From Embleya scabrispora DSM 41855 (GTDB lineage Bacteria; Actinomycetota; Actinomycetes; Streptomycetales; Streptomycetaceae), in contig NZ_KB889683.1 in assembly GCF_000372745.1 (NCBI RefSeq), positions 37,069-101,068 on the forward strand: a DNA stretch of 64,000 nt, read 5' to 3'. A program made the position numbers and the translations under genes. Shown piece by piece: positions 1 through 8,123 of this stretch (positions within the stretch are counted from its first letter, which is position 1; the number at the start of each line of letters is the position of its first letter). The notes beneath the pieces are model-generated. The model made no database searches. It saw only the letters and a list, made by a program, of their open reading frames with translations, and was not told where the DNA came from.

Positions 1-3000
1 GAGTTCCGCAATCCGGCCGCGGCTGAGCAGGATCGTGGCGAGGGCGAGCCGGCGCAGGCCGTACGCGTGCAGCGAACCCTGCGCGATCATCGGCTCGGTG
101 GCCCGGACGTAGCGCTCCTCGGCCTCCTCGAAACGGCCGTCGATGTGTGCGAGGGCCGCGAGCGCGACGGCATCGACGCCGATCGCGTCCGGCATCCGGT
201 ACGCCTCGGCGATTGCCGCGCTCTCCTTCACCAACCGGCGCGCGACGGCCGGATCGTTGTGGTCGGCCGCAGCGGTGGCCAGGTTGTATCTGCCGTACCA
301 GCGGTACTCCGGCAGATCGAACTCGTCCGCGATCCGGGTTAGTTCGACGGAAACCTCGGCCCGGGCCGGCGCGTGCGGCAGGCTGTCCAGGTTGCCGGTG
401 AGCGTGGTCAGGGTGAGTGCCCGCAGATCGGGATCGCCCAGGTCGGCCGCGAGCGCGACGGCCTCCTCGGCCGCCGCGCTCGGGCTGGGGTCGACGTCCT
501 CTCCCCTCAGCTCGCCGGCGTAGCCGACCAGCAGCCGGCATCGGGTCCGCGGGTCGAGGTCGGTCCGCGCGATCAGCCGGCGCAGCGCCGCCACCACGCC
601 GAGGTCCAGGCTGCCGTACGGCCGGCTCTGCCACGGCGTGGGCACCGTCCACGCGGTGAACGCGGCGATCGTCAGGTCGTCGCGGTGCGCCGACTCGGCC
701 GCTTCGAAGGCGCGTTGCCGGGTCTGCCGGGCCGCCGCGACGTCGCCGGCGCGGACCTGGGCGCGCAGCAGCCGGCCGAACAGGTCGGCCCGTCGGCCGT
801 CCCGGTCGCCGGCGGTGTCGGCGGGAATCCGGTCCAGGCATTCCAGTGCGCGGGCGAGCACGTCGACGGCCGTGTCGTGGGCGAAACGGCGCTCGGCCAA
901 CTCGGCTGCGGCGACGCACACTTCGACGGCCCGAGCCGCGGTGCCGGCGCCGGCCGCGTTGCCGTAGTGGTAGGCCAGCGCCGAGACGTCCCCGGTACCG
1001 AGCCGTTCCAGGGCGGCGGCGATTCGGGTGTGCATCCGGGTGCGGCGCAGCCCGCTCAGGTCGGCGACCATCGTGTCGCGGACCAGCGCGTGCACGAACC
1101 GCACTCGACCGGGGGCCGGTTCGGTGAGCAGGCCGGCGATCAGGCCGGCGTCCAACGCGTCCAGCACGCCGCCCTCTTCGACCTCGGCCGCGTCCACCAG
1201 CACGTCCACGTCCACCTCACGGCCCGCGACCGAGGCCAGCCGCAGCACCGCGACGGCCGGGTCGGGCAACCGGGCCAGCCGCCGGCGCAGCACGTCCCGG
1301 ACCCCCTCGGGCACGTCGGAGAGCGCGACCAGGGCCCCTTCGCTGTCCAGCAGGCGGGCGCTCTCCCGGATGTAGAACGGGTTGCCGCCGGTGCGTTCGG
1401 CAAGCGCGGTGATCGTCGCGGGGTCGACGGGCGTCTGCGACACGGCGGCCACGACCCGGGCCACGGCGGCTTCCGGCAGGCCGGGCAGCGCCAGCCGGAC
1501 CGGCGATCGGCGGGCCAGGCCGGCCAGGGTCTCGGTGAGCCGGCCGTCCACCTCGTCGGGACGGTACGCGGCGACCACGAACACCGGCGCCCCCGCGGCG
1601 TCGCCGTCGGCCGCGGCGGCGAGCAGGGCCAGCGTCTCGGCGTCGGCCCGGTGCAGGTCGTCCAGCAGGACGGCCAGCGGCCGGCGCCGGGCACCGGCCG
1701 CGAGCCAGGACCAGACCGCCCGGTGCAGCCGGAACCGGCCCGCCGCGGTGTCCTGTTCGGGCCCCTCGGTCGCGTCGTCGCCCAGCAGCGGCGCGAGTGC
1801 GGCGGCCGACTCGGGTGGCGGCGGCACGACCGCGGCGATCGACCGCAGTGCCTCCACCCACGCCCATGCGGGCGGTGCGCCGTCCACCTCGGGACAACGC
1901 CCGGTGGCCACGAGCAGCCCGGCCCGCTCCAGTTCACCGCCGAGCCGGCCCAGCAGCGCGGACTTGCCCAACCCGGCCTCGCCGGTGACCAGCGCGACCC
2001 GCAGGCCGGCCGACCCGGTCTGTCCGGCCGCGCCCAGCAGCGCGGCGAGTTCGTCCTCGCGCCCGACGAACAAATCGGCGGGGCCGCCGGGTCGCGGGTC
2101 GGCGGGTATCGCGCCGAACGCGGGCTCCGCGGTCGGGCCCCCCGGCGGCGGACGCTCGGGCCCGGCGTCGAAGCCGTCGCGGTCGGCGTAGCCACCGGGC
2201 GGGTCGCCGCCGAGGTCGGCTCGACCGGTCGCCGGTCTCGATGCGCCCTTGGCGGCGTCACCCTCCGCGTCGCCGACCGCGGGCCGGTCGCCGCCGGCCG
2301 CCGCGCCCACCGGCCCCGTCGCCGCGTGCAGTACGTCCATGTGTCGACCCAGGATCGCCGCCTCGACCTCGGTGAGGGCGGGACCCGGGTCCAGGCCGAC
2401 GTCGGCCGCCAGTACCGCGCGGGCCCGGCGCAGCGTGGCCAACGCGTCCGCCTGGCGGTTGTCCGCCCACAGCGCCAGTGCGTGCAGTCGCCACGCCTCC
2501 TCGCGCAACGGCGCCTCGCGGGTGAGCCGTTCGGCATCCGCCGCAGCGCCCGCCGCAGCGCCCGAGCGCAGGCCGGCGGCGATGTGCAACTCGCGTGCGC
2601 TCAGTTGCAGTTCACTCAGTCGGGCGGCCTCCGCGAGGGCCCACGGCTCATCCGAGGCGGCGGCGAACGCCGGGCCGCGCCACAGGGCCAGCGCCGCCTC
2701 GACCAGGGTTCGCGCCCGGGCCGGGTCGGTCTCGGCCGACTCCCGCGCGCTCCGGAGCAGGCGTTCGAAGCGCCACGCGTCCACCGCGTCGTCCGGCAGT
2801 CGCAACACGTATCCGGGCGCCGCGCTGACCAGGATCGTGGCCGGGGCTCGCCGCGGCCGACCCGGTTCGAGCAGACGACGCAGGTTGGACACGTACGCCT
2901 GAAGGGAGGTGACGGCCTGGGCGGGCGGTTCGCCGCGCCACAGGTCCTCGATCATCCGGTCGATCGACACGACCCGCCCGCGGGCGGCCACCAGGAGCGC

Positions 3001-3090
3001 GAGTACGGCGCGCTGACGCGGACCACCCAGTGGGACGGTCGCATCGTGCACTTCGGCCTCGAACGGGCCGAGCACGCGCAGGTACACCAT
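1..3090 (-). CDS. SARP/BTAD-family regulator with AAA ATPase (3' end outside window)
   Basis: The frame is open from ATG at 3090 to the window edge, giving at least 1,030 residues. The start is preceded by a strong ribosome-binding site (AAAGGGGGAGAG). The N-terminus (MVYLRVLGPFEAEV) is the winged-helix DNA-binding domain of SARP/AfsR proteins, followed by a BTAD domain to about residue 250. After a Pro/Ala-rich linker comes a P-loop ATPase whose Walker A reads TGEAGLGKS and Walker B LAVLLDDLH, and then a helical, TPR-like C-terminal half rich in Ala and Arg. Such proteins act in the cytoplasm as large activators of antibiotic or stress genes and sense nucleotide or ligand through the ATPase. 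No obvious target sits next to it, and the true C-terminus lies left of the window. The family is well supported; its regulon is unknown. Confidence 0.9.
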   Translation of the reverse strand, partial: MVYLRVLGPFEAEVHDATVPLGGPRQRAVLALLVAARGRVVSIDRMIEDLWRGEPPAQAVTSLQAYVSNLRRLLEPGRPRRAPATILVSAAPGYVLRLPDDAVDAWRFERLLRSARESAETDPARARTLVEAALALWRGPAFAAASDEPWALAEAARLSELQLSARELHIAAGLRSGAAAGAAADAERLTREAPLREEAWRLHALALWADNRQADALATLRRARAVLAADVGLDPGPALTEVEAAILGRHMDVLHAATGPVGAAAGGDRPAVGDAEGDAAKGASRPATGRADLGGDPPGGYADRDGFDAGPERPPPGGPTAEPAFGAIPADPRPGGPADLFVGREDELAALLGAAGQTGSAGLRVALVTGEAGLGKSALLGRLGGELERAGLLVATGRCPEVDGAPPAWAWVEALRSIAAVVPPPPESAAALAPLLGDDATEGPEQDTAAGRFRLHRAVWSWLAAGARRRPLAVLLDDLHRADAETLALLAAAADGDAAGAPVFVVAAYRPDEVDGRLTETLAGLARRSPVRLALPGLPEAAVARVVAAVSQTPVDPATITALAERTGGNPFYIRESARLLDSEGALVALSDVPEGVRDVLRRRLARLPDPAVAVLRLASVAGREVDVDVLVDAAEVEEGGVLDALDAGLIAGLLTEPAPGRVRFVHALVRDTMVADLSGLRRTRMHTRIAAALERLGTGDVSALAYHYGNAAGAGTAARAVEVCVAAAELAERRFAHDTAVDVLARALECLDRIPADTAGDRDGRRADLFGRLLRAQVRAGDVAAARQTRQRAFEAAESAHRDDLTIAAFTAWTVPTPWQSRPYGSLDLGVVAALRRLIARTDLDPRTRCRLLVGYAGELRGEDVDPSPSAAAEEAVALAADLGDPDLRALTLTTLTGNLDSLPHAPARAEVSVELTRIADEFDLPEYRWYGRYNLATAAADHNDPAVARRLVKESAAIAEAYRMPDAIGVDAVALAALAHIDGRFEEAEERYVRATEPMIAQGSLHAYGLRRLALATILLSRGRIAEL

Positions 3091-3263
3091 CTCTCCCCCT
3101 TTACCCGACGCGGTTCGCGCGGCCCATCATCGGCGAGCCGCTCGCCGGACAACCCCGCCGGGCGGCTCCATGTTCCTTCCAGGATTCCTCCAAGAGGCCG
3201 GGACCAGGCTATGAGCATGCCCGGCGACACCCCGTCGAGGGCCCACCGAAGGGATCACCCACC

Positions 3264-3941
3264 ATGAGCGCCTCGTCCTCCTCGCCCGTCTCCCCCGCCT
3301 CGGCCGGCTTCGACACCCGGGAAATGGTGATCGTCCACCGCGGGCTGCGCCGCGAATCGCGCCTGCTGATCGAGTTGATCGCCGCCGTCGAGCCGGGCGA
3401 CACCGCCCGGGCCAAGGTGCTCGCCGACCACTTCGACCTGTACCGGTTGGGCCTGCACGGCCACCACACCGGCGAGGACGAACTGCTGTGGCCGCCGCTG
3501 CTGGCGCGTGTCGACCTGGAGGCCGACCTGGTGTTGCGGATGGAGGCCCAGCACGAGCGGGTGGCCGGCTCGCTGACCACCGCCGGGGAGCTCATCGCGG
3601 CGTGGGCGCCCGGCGCGGGGGTCTCCGAGCGCGACGCGGCGGTGGCGGCGCTGGTCGAGCACCGCGCGGCGCTGGTCGAGCACCTCGACGAGGAGGAGGC
3701 CGAGCTGCTCCCGCTCGCACAGCGGCTGCTGACCGCGCAGGAGTGGCAGGCGATGGGCGAGCACTTCGTGGAGACCACGCCCAAGCCGCAGATCCTGCTT
3801 CTGCTGGGCGTAGTGCTGGAGGATGCGGACGCCGCCGAGCGGGCCACGATGCTCGGTGGGTTGCCGCTCCCGGCCCGGCTGATCTGGCACCTGGTCGGCC
3901 GCCCGATGTACGCCCGCACCGTCCGCCGCGTCCGGGGGTGA
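3264..3941 (+). CDS. Hemerythrin HHE cation-binding domain protein
   Basis: This 225-residue soluble protein starts at ATG 3264, ten bases after a GAAGGGA ribosome-binding site. It has the four-helix HHE pattern: His in MVIVHRGLRRE, then HFDLYRLGLHGHHTGEDELLWP near residue 60-75, QHERV near 95, and HLDEEEAELLP near 135. These are the His/Glu ligands expected for a di-iron centre that binds O2 or NO or senses redox state. The C-terminal 80 residues, ending in a Leu/Arg-rich segment, resemble the extension found in many actinobacterial HHE proteins. It stands alone, divergent from the large SARP-type regulator. The role (oxygen, NO or iron handling) is inferred from family only. Confidence 0.85.
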   Translation: MSASSSSPVSPASAGFDTREMVIVHRGLRRESRLLIELIAAVEPGDTARAKVLADHFDLYRLGLHGHHTGEDELLWPPLLARVDLEADLVLRMEAQHERVAGSLTTAGELIAAWAPGAGVSERDAAVAALVEHRAALVEHLDEEEAELLPLAQRLLTAQEWQAMGEHFVETTPKPQILLLLGVVLEDADAAERATMLGGLPLPARLIWHLVGRPMYARTVRRVRG

Positions 3942-4035
3942 GCAAGGGTGAACACCACGCCCGCCGGCCGGACGGCGACGCCCGTCTCCCGCGCGCTCTC
4001 GCGCACGAGTGCGGCCGATTGCATTGGATGGCCCC

Positions 4036-4581
4036 ATGAGCACCGCACTCGCCGTTCATCCCGCCCTGTCCCACCCCGAGTTCCTGGCCGAGCCCGTGGC
4101 CCGTGTCCTGGCCGGCTGGTCGACCGAGGCCGCCGACCTGGTCGAGGTCGCCGCGATCGATCCCGAACTGGCCGACACCGCCGCGTTCTGCGCGCGCTAC
4201 GACGTGGCCCCGGCCGACGGCGCGAACTGCGTGGTGATCGCCGCCAAGCGTGGCGACACGGTCACCTACGCGGCATGTCTGATCACCGCCACCACCAGGG
4301 CCGACGTGAACGGCCTGGTCCGCCGGCACCTCGATGCCCGCAAGGCATCGTTCGCGCCGGTGGACACGGTGCTCGCCGCGACCGGGATGGAGTACGGCGG
4401 GATCACCCCGATCGGTCTGCCCGCGGACTGGCCGATCCTGATCGACGCGGCCGTCGCCGCTCATCCGCGCATCGTGGTCGGCTCCGGGATCCGCAGCTCC
4501 AAACTGTGGGTGCCCGGCCGGCTGTTGGCCGAACTCCCGGGCGCACAGGTCCTGCCCGGCCTCGGCCTACCGCCGGCCTGA
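4036..4581 (+). CDS. YbaK/ProX-type aminoacyl-tRNA deacylase family protein
   Basis: The product has 181 residues from ATG 4036. The central block (NCVVIAAKRGDTVTYAACL), the conserved Lys in DARKASFAP and the late GGITPIGLP motif are those of the YbaK/EbsC (PF04073) fold, which hydrolyses mischarged aminoacyl-tRNAs in trans. An in-frame ATG at 4009 is possible, but the weaker context and family length favour 4036. It is monocistronic, and a hairpin follows the stop. The exact tRNA substrate cannot be read from the sequence. Confidence 0.85.
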   Translation: MSTALAVHPALSHPEFLAEPVARVLAGWSTEAADLVEVAAIDPELADTAAFCARYDVAPADGANCVVIAAKRGDTVTYAACLITATTRADVNGLVRRHLDARKASFAPVDTVLAATGMEYGGITPIGLPADWPILIDAAVAAHPRIVVGSGIRSSKLWVPGRLLAELPGAQVLPGLGLPPA

Positions 4582-4611
4582 TCCCGGCGTACCGCCGGCC
4601 CGACCGTCGGA

Positions 4612-4648
4612 TCGTCCTGCCCGCGCCGAGGGGACCCGGGCAGGACGA
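4612..4648. terminator. Bidirectional hairpin terminator
   Basis: A perfect 12-bp stem (TCGTCCTGCCCG at 4612-4623, complement at 4637-4648, 13-nt loop) lies between the convergent YbaK-like gene and amidohydrolase gene. There is no U-tract, as is common in high-G+C actinomycetes. Confidence 0.7.
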
Positions 4649-4656
4649 ACGCGCCG

Positions 4657-6450
4657 TCAGCAGTGGTGCGTGAACAGCTTCGTTCCCACGCCCGAGGGCA
4701 CCGGGACGGGCATCTCCTCGACGGGCGGGTGGACCGTACGGCCCGCCTTGATCGTCTCCTCGATGGTGATCTCCCCGATCGCCTCACCCGCCACCGTCGC
4801 CGGATTCGCGCTCAGGATCACCAGGTCGGCCAGCTTGCCCACCTCGATGCTGCCCTTGTCGCCCTCCTCGCCGTACTGGTAGGCCGCGTTGATGGTGATC
4901 GACCGCACCGCGTCCGCTCCCGACACGCAATGGTGCTTGCCGAGGGTCATCCCCTTCCGGGTCTTCCGGGTGACCTGGCTGGACAGGATCGCGAGCGAAC
5001 TCGGCCGGGCCACCGGCGCGTCGTGGTGGGACGTGTAGACCATGCCGCGGGCCAGGGCCCACCCCGCGGGTGAGATTTCGACGGCGCGCTCTTCTCCGAG
5101 CACCGTCTCGTAGTACCAATCGCCCCAGTAGAACGTGTGCATCGAGAAGAACGACGGGATGATGCCCAACCGGCGAAACTCCTCGATCTGGTCCTCACCC
5201 GCCGTCTGACAGTGGATGCCCGTCGTGCGCCGATCGGCCGGCCTCGCCTCCTTGGTGGCGATCCGCACACAGCGGATGAATTGGGCGATCGCCGCGTCCC
5301 CGTTGACGTGCGCGATCACCTGCCAGCCGTGCCTGAAACCGGCCCGGACCTGGTCGAGGGCGTCCTCGTCCTCCAGCGCCGGGTAACCGCAGTACTCCTC
5401 GTCCGGATCGCCCGGCAGGGGCTTGTACGGCTCGCGCAGCCAAGCCGTCCGGCCCTGCGGGGAGCCGTCCAGGTTCAGCTTGATCCCGGCGGCCCGCAGG
5501 CCGTTCACGTACTCCGCGCTCGCCTCGACCAGATGCGGCGTCTTGATCGCCTCGGCCGCCTTCACGTAGACGACGACGTCCAGGGGCAACGCCTTGGCCG
5601 CCGCGAGTGCGCGCAGATCGCCCAGCACCGCAAGTTCCGTGGCGCCCTCCTGCACCGTGGTGAAGCCGTAGCTCGCCGCCGCCTTCAGACCCTTGTCCAG
5701 GAAGCGCGCCCGGTCCTGCTCGGCGATGCCCATGATGGCGCGACCGGAGGCGGGAAGGAACGCGGTCTCCTCCAACACCCCGTCCGGCTCGCCGAACGGC
5801 AGTACCGACTCGTCGCCGCGTCGGATCCTCCCGCCCTTCGGATCCTTCGTGGCGGCGCTGTACTCCAGGACCTCCAGCCCCTTGCTGTTCACCGCGCCCA
5901 GGTGGAACGACTGGTGGATGGCCAGCACCGGCCGCTCGGTGGAGACCCGGTCCAGGTCCTCCCGGGTCGGATGCAGCCCGCCGTCCAGCAGCGCGTCGTC
6001 GTAGCCGAACCCGACGATCCACCCGGATCGCCGGCCGACCTCGCCGTCCGCGAACTCGCGCAACTTGCGCACGATCGTGTCGATGTCCCCGACGTCGCCG
6101 TCCGGTTCGGGAAGCAGGTCGGCGATCGTCTCCTGGAGGCCGGTGCCCACCACGTGGCCGTGCGGGTCGATGAAGCCCGGCAGCAGCGCCCGGCCGGCCA
6201 GGTCGTACAGCACGGTCGCGGGCCCCTGCCACCGCGCGAGCGCCTCGTCCAGGTTGCCGACGAAGACGATCCGGCCGTCCTTGACGGCGACCGCCTCGGG
6301 TCGCGCACCGGCCTCCGCCACGACCTCCTTCGGGCCGGGCCCACCCGCCACCGTCTCGATTTCGCCGCCGTGGAAGATCACATCGGCCGTTCCGGGGCCG
6401 GACCCCGTACCCGCTTCCGCGCCCGCTTCCGGCGCGAATTCGTTGGACAT
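4657..6450 (-). CDS. Amidohydrolase family protein (YtcJ-like, amidohydrolase 3)
   Basis: The product has 597 residues and starts at ATG 6450 behind AAGGAGAGGG. The N-terminal beta-sandwich (TADVIFHGGEIETV, then VKDGRIVFVG) is followed by LLPGFIDPHGHVVG, which carries the HxH metal motif of the amidohydrolase superfamily. The (beta/alpha)8 barrel contains further His-rich strands (VIAHVNGDAAIAQF, GIHCQTAG, YTSHHDAPVARP). The C-terminus returns to the sandwich domain (GSIEVGKLADLVILSANP). This is the usual order and length for YtcJ-like metal-dependent hydrolases acting on exocyclic C-N bonds. No signal peptide is visible. It is monocistronic, and the substrate is not predictable. Confidence 0.9.
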   Translation of the reverse strand: MSNEFAPEAGAEAGTGSGPGTADVIFHGGEIETVAGGPGPKEVVAEAGARPEAVAVKDGRIVFVGNLDEALARWQGPATVLYDLAGRALLPGFIDPHGHVVGTGLQETIADLLPEPDGDVGDIDTIVRKLREFADGEVGRRSGWIVGFGYDDALLDGGLHPTREDLDRVSTERPVLAIHQSFHLGAVNSKGLEVLEYSAATKDPKGGRIRRGDESVLPFGEPDGVLEETAFLPASGRAIMGIAEQDRARFLDKGLKAAASYGFTTVQEGATELAVLGDLRALAAAKALPLDVVVYVKAAEAIKTPHLVEASAEYVNGLRAAGIKLNLDGSPQGRTAWLREPYKPLPGDPDEEYCGYPALEDEDALDQVRAGFRHGWQVIAHVNGDAAIAQFIRCVRIATKEARPADRRTTGIHCQTAGEDQIEEFRRLGIIPSFFSMHTFYWGDWYYETVLGEERAVEISPAGWALARGMVYTSHHDAPVARPSSLAILSSQVTRKTRKGMTLGKHHCVSGADAVRSITINAAYQYGEEGDKGSIEVGKLADLVILSANPATVAGEAIGEITIEETIKAGRTVHPPVEEMPVPVPSGVGTKLFTHHC

Positions 6451-6662
6451 CCCCGCTCACCCTCTCCTTCATTGCCTCGACGATCGTGTCGCTATGCAGT
6501 CTGTCGACAACTCAGCGTGACAGCGAAGGTGAAATTCGGACATCCTGTGCGCGGCGGGCGGCCGAGGGGCGAAGGACGGCACGGAAAGTCGACCGGCGTC
6601 CCGGGTCCCTCCTCCGGGCCGATCGTCTCCGGGCCGGTACCCCCGCGTGGCCCGACCATCGG

Positions 6663-7772
6663 CTACCTGGCCGAAGTGTCCGAGATCAACAGGTCCATCA
6701 CGCTCGGCAGCCCCCCGGCGACGAACGCCGCACGCTGCCGGTCGGCGCCCGTACCCTGCCGGATCATCCGCTCCACCAGGGCGAACACCCGTGTGGTGTC
6801 CCCGAATTCGTCCAGCACCGGAGCGACGTGCGCGAGCATTTCGCGGACCAGGTCGCCCGCGTCGACCCGACGGGCCGTCCCCGCCGGTCCCACCGGCCCG
6901 AACAGATCCCCGTCCAACCCGTCGCGGGCCGCCAACCAGCAGGCGGCACGCAGCAGTTCCGCGTCCGGAGTGGCGTACGGCGCCTTGTCGCCGTGCTGTT
7001 GCAGCGCGGTGACCACGAGCGCCCGGACCAGCCCGGCCAACATCACCGCATCGTCCGCCCGCGACTGCACGTCCGGGCAACGGATCTCGATGGTGGGAAA
7101 CCGCTCGGACAGCCGCACCTGCCAGTACACCTGACCGCGGTCCAGCATCACCCCCAGTCCGAGTAGTGCGTCCACCCTGCGTTCGTACTCCTCCAGGTCG
7201 ATGAACACCGGGGGTTGCCCCTCGACCGGCCAGCGCGCGTAGTGGATCGTGCGCCAACTCGCGAACCCGGTGTCCACCCCCTGCCAGAGCGGGGAGTTGG
7301 CACCCAACGCGACGAGCGCGGGCAACCAGGGACGGATCCGGTTGACGATCTGCACACCCGTCTCCCGATCCGGCACCGCCACGTGCACGTGCATCCCGTG
7401 TATGAGTTGCACGTCGGCCAATCGCCGGGCGTTCTCGGCGATCGCGAGATAGCGCGGATGCTCGCTGATCTCCATCGGCTTCCCGTCACCCGCGGGCGCG
7501 GTCCCGCAGGCCACCATCCGGCAGCCGACCCGCTCGGCCGCCGCCGACAGTTCGTGCCGCATCCGGTACAGGTGCCCGCCGATCTCGTCGAGCGAGGAGC
7601 ACACCGGGGTCGCCACCTCCAACTGCGCCTTCAGTAACTCGGGCTGCACGTCGTTGAAGTCGAACCCGGGCCGCAGACTCACCTCGGCCCGGACCCGCTC
7701 GGCCGCCGGTACCGGCAGTCCGCTGACCGGGTCGACGAGCAGGTACTCCTCCTCGACCCCCAGAGTGGTCAT
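6663..7772 (-). CDS. Carboxylate-amine ligase, YbdK-type glutamate-cysteine ligase family
   Basis: I place the start at ATG 7772 (MTTLGVEEEYLLVDP), preceded by AAAGGACGG, giving 369 residues. A longer in-frame ORF reaching 7940 lacks family similarity at its N-terminus. The GVEEEY motif, GMHVHVAVPD near residue 135, ALGANSPLWQG and the RxHYARWP region are diagnostic of the glutamate-cysteine ligase type 2 (GCS2, PF04107) family. Members ligate a carboxylate to an amine using ATP. Actinomycete homologues are mostly uncharacterised or linked to ergothioneine- or mycothiol-like thiol metabolism, but none of those neighbours is present here. Confidence 0.88.
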   Translation of the reverse strand: MTTLGVEEEYLLVDPVSGLPVPAAERVRAEVSLRPGFDFNDVQPELLKAQLEVATPVCSSLDEIGGHLYRMRHELSAAAERVGCRMVACGTAPAGDGKPMEISEHPRYLAIAENARRLADVQLIHGMHVHVAVPDRETGVQIVNRIRPWLPALVALGANSPLWQGVDTGFASWRTIHYARWPVEGQPPVFIDLEEYERRVDALLGLGVMLDRGQVYWQVRLSERFPTIEIRCPDVQSRADDAVMLAGLVRALVVTALQQHGDKAPYATPDAELLRAACWLAARDGLDGDLFGPVGPAGTARRVDAGDLVREMLAHVAPVLDEFGDTTRVFALVERMIRQGTGADRQRAAFVAGGLPSVMDLLISDTSAR

Positions 7773-8123
7773 CACCGAACCGTCCTTTCGAGCGGGCGAA
7801 CCCGCCGGGCAGGGCCTCCGCCTGGACATGACCCGTCCGGGTCGGTGTGCGCCGCGCGTGCCCGGCCACCCGTCGGTCCCGGCCATGCTCCGGAACCCCA
7901 CCGGGTGTGGCACATCACGCCGCAGTACGTGCTCGACCAAGATCCGGACAGGCCGTACTACTCGGGAGGACTCGCTCGGTTGTACCCGTATCCACCGCAG
8001 GTCGACACGTCGACCCGGGGTCGCGTCCGGGCGGCGCGGCCTCGCGACGGGGCCGGAGCACCAGATGTCCGGGCCCTGTGATGGGGTGTAACCCGCAAGC
8101 GGAACGGGCGAATACGGGGTTGA
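7773..8123. other. 351-bp intergenic region, no confident gene
   Basis: This is the divergent control region between the YbdK-like ligase (leftward) and the 1,549-residue protein (rightward). A 78-codon rightward frame (7845-8081) has fairly high third-position G+C in its middle part but has no ribosome-binding site and no family match I recognise, so I do not call it. No strong promoter or inverted repeat stands out. Confidence 0.5.

Noticed and set aside
373..3267. Rightward open frame of 964 codons
   Set aside because: It is the shadow of the SARP/BTAD regulator, whose leftward translation shows clear DNA-binding, BTAD and ATPase motifs.
7845..8081. 78-codon frame containing a Tyr/Pro-rich stretch
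   Set aside because: No ribosome-binding site, no family match and arginine-rich ends; it lies within a divergent promoter region.
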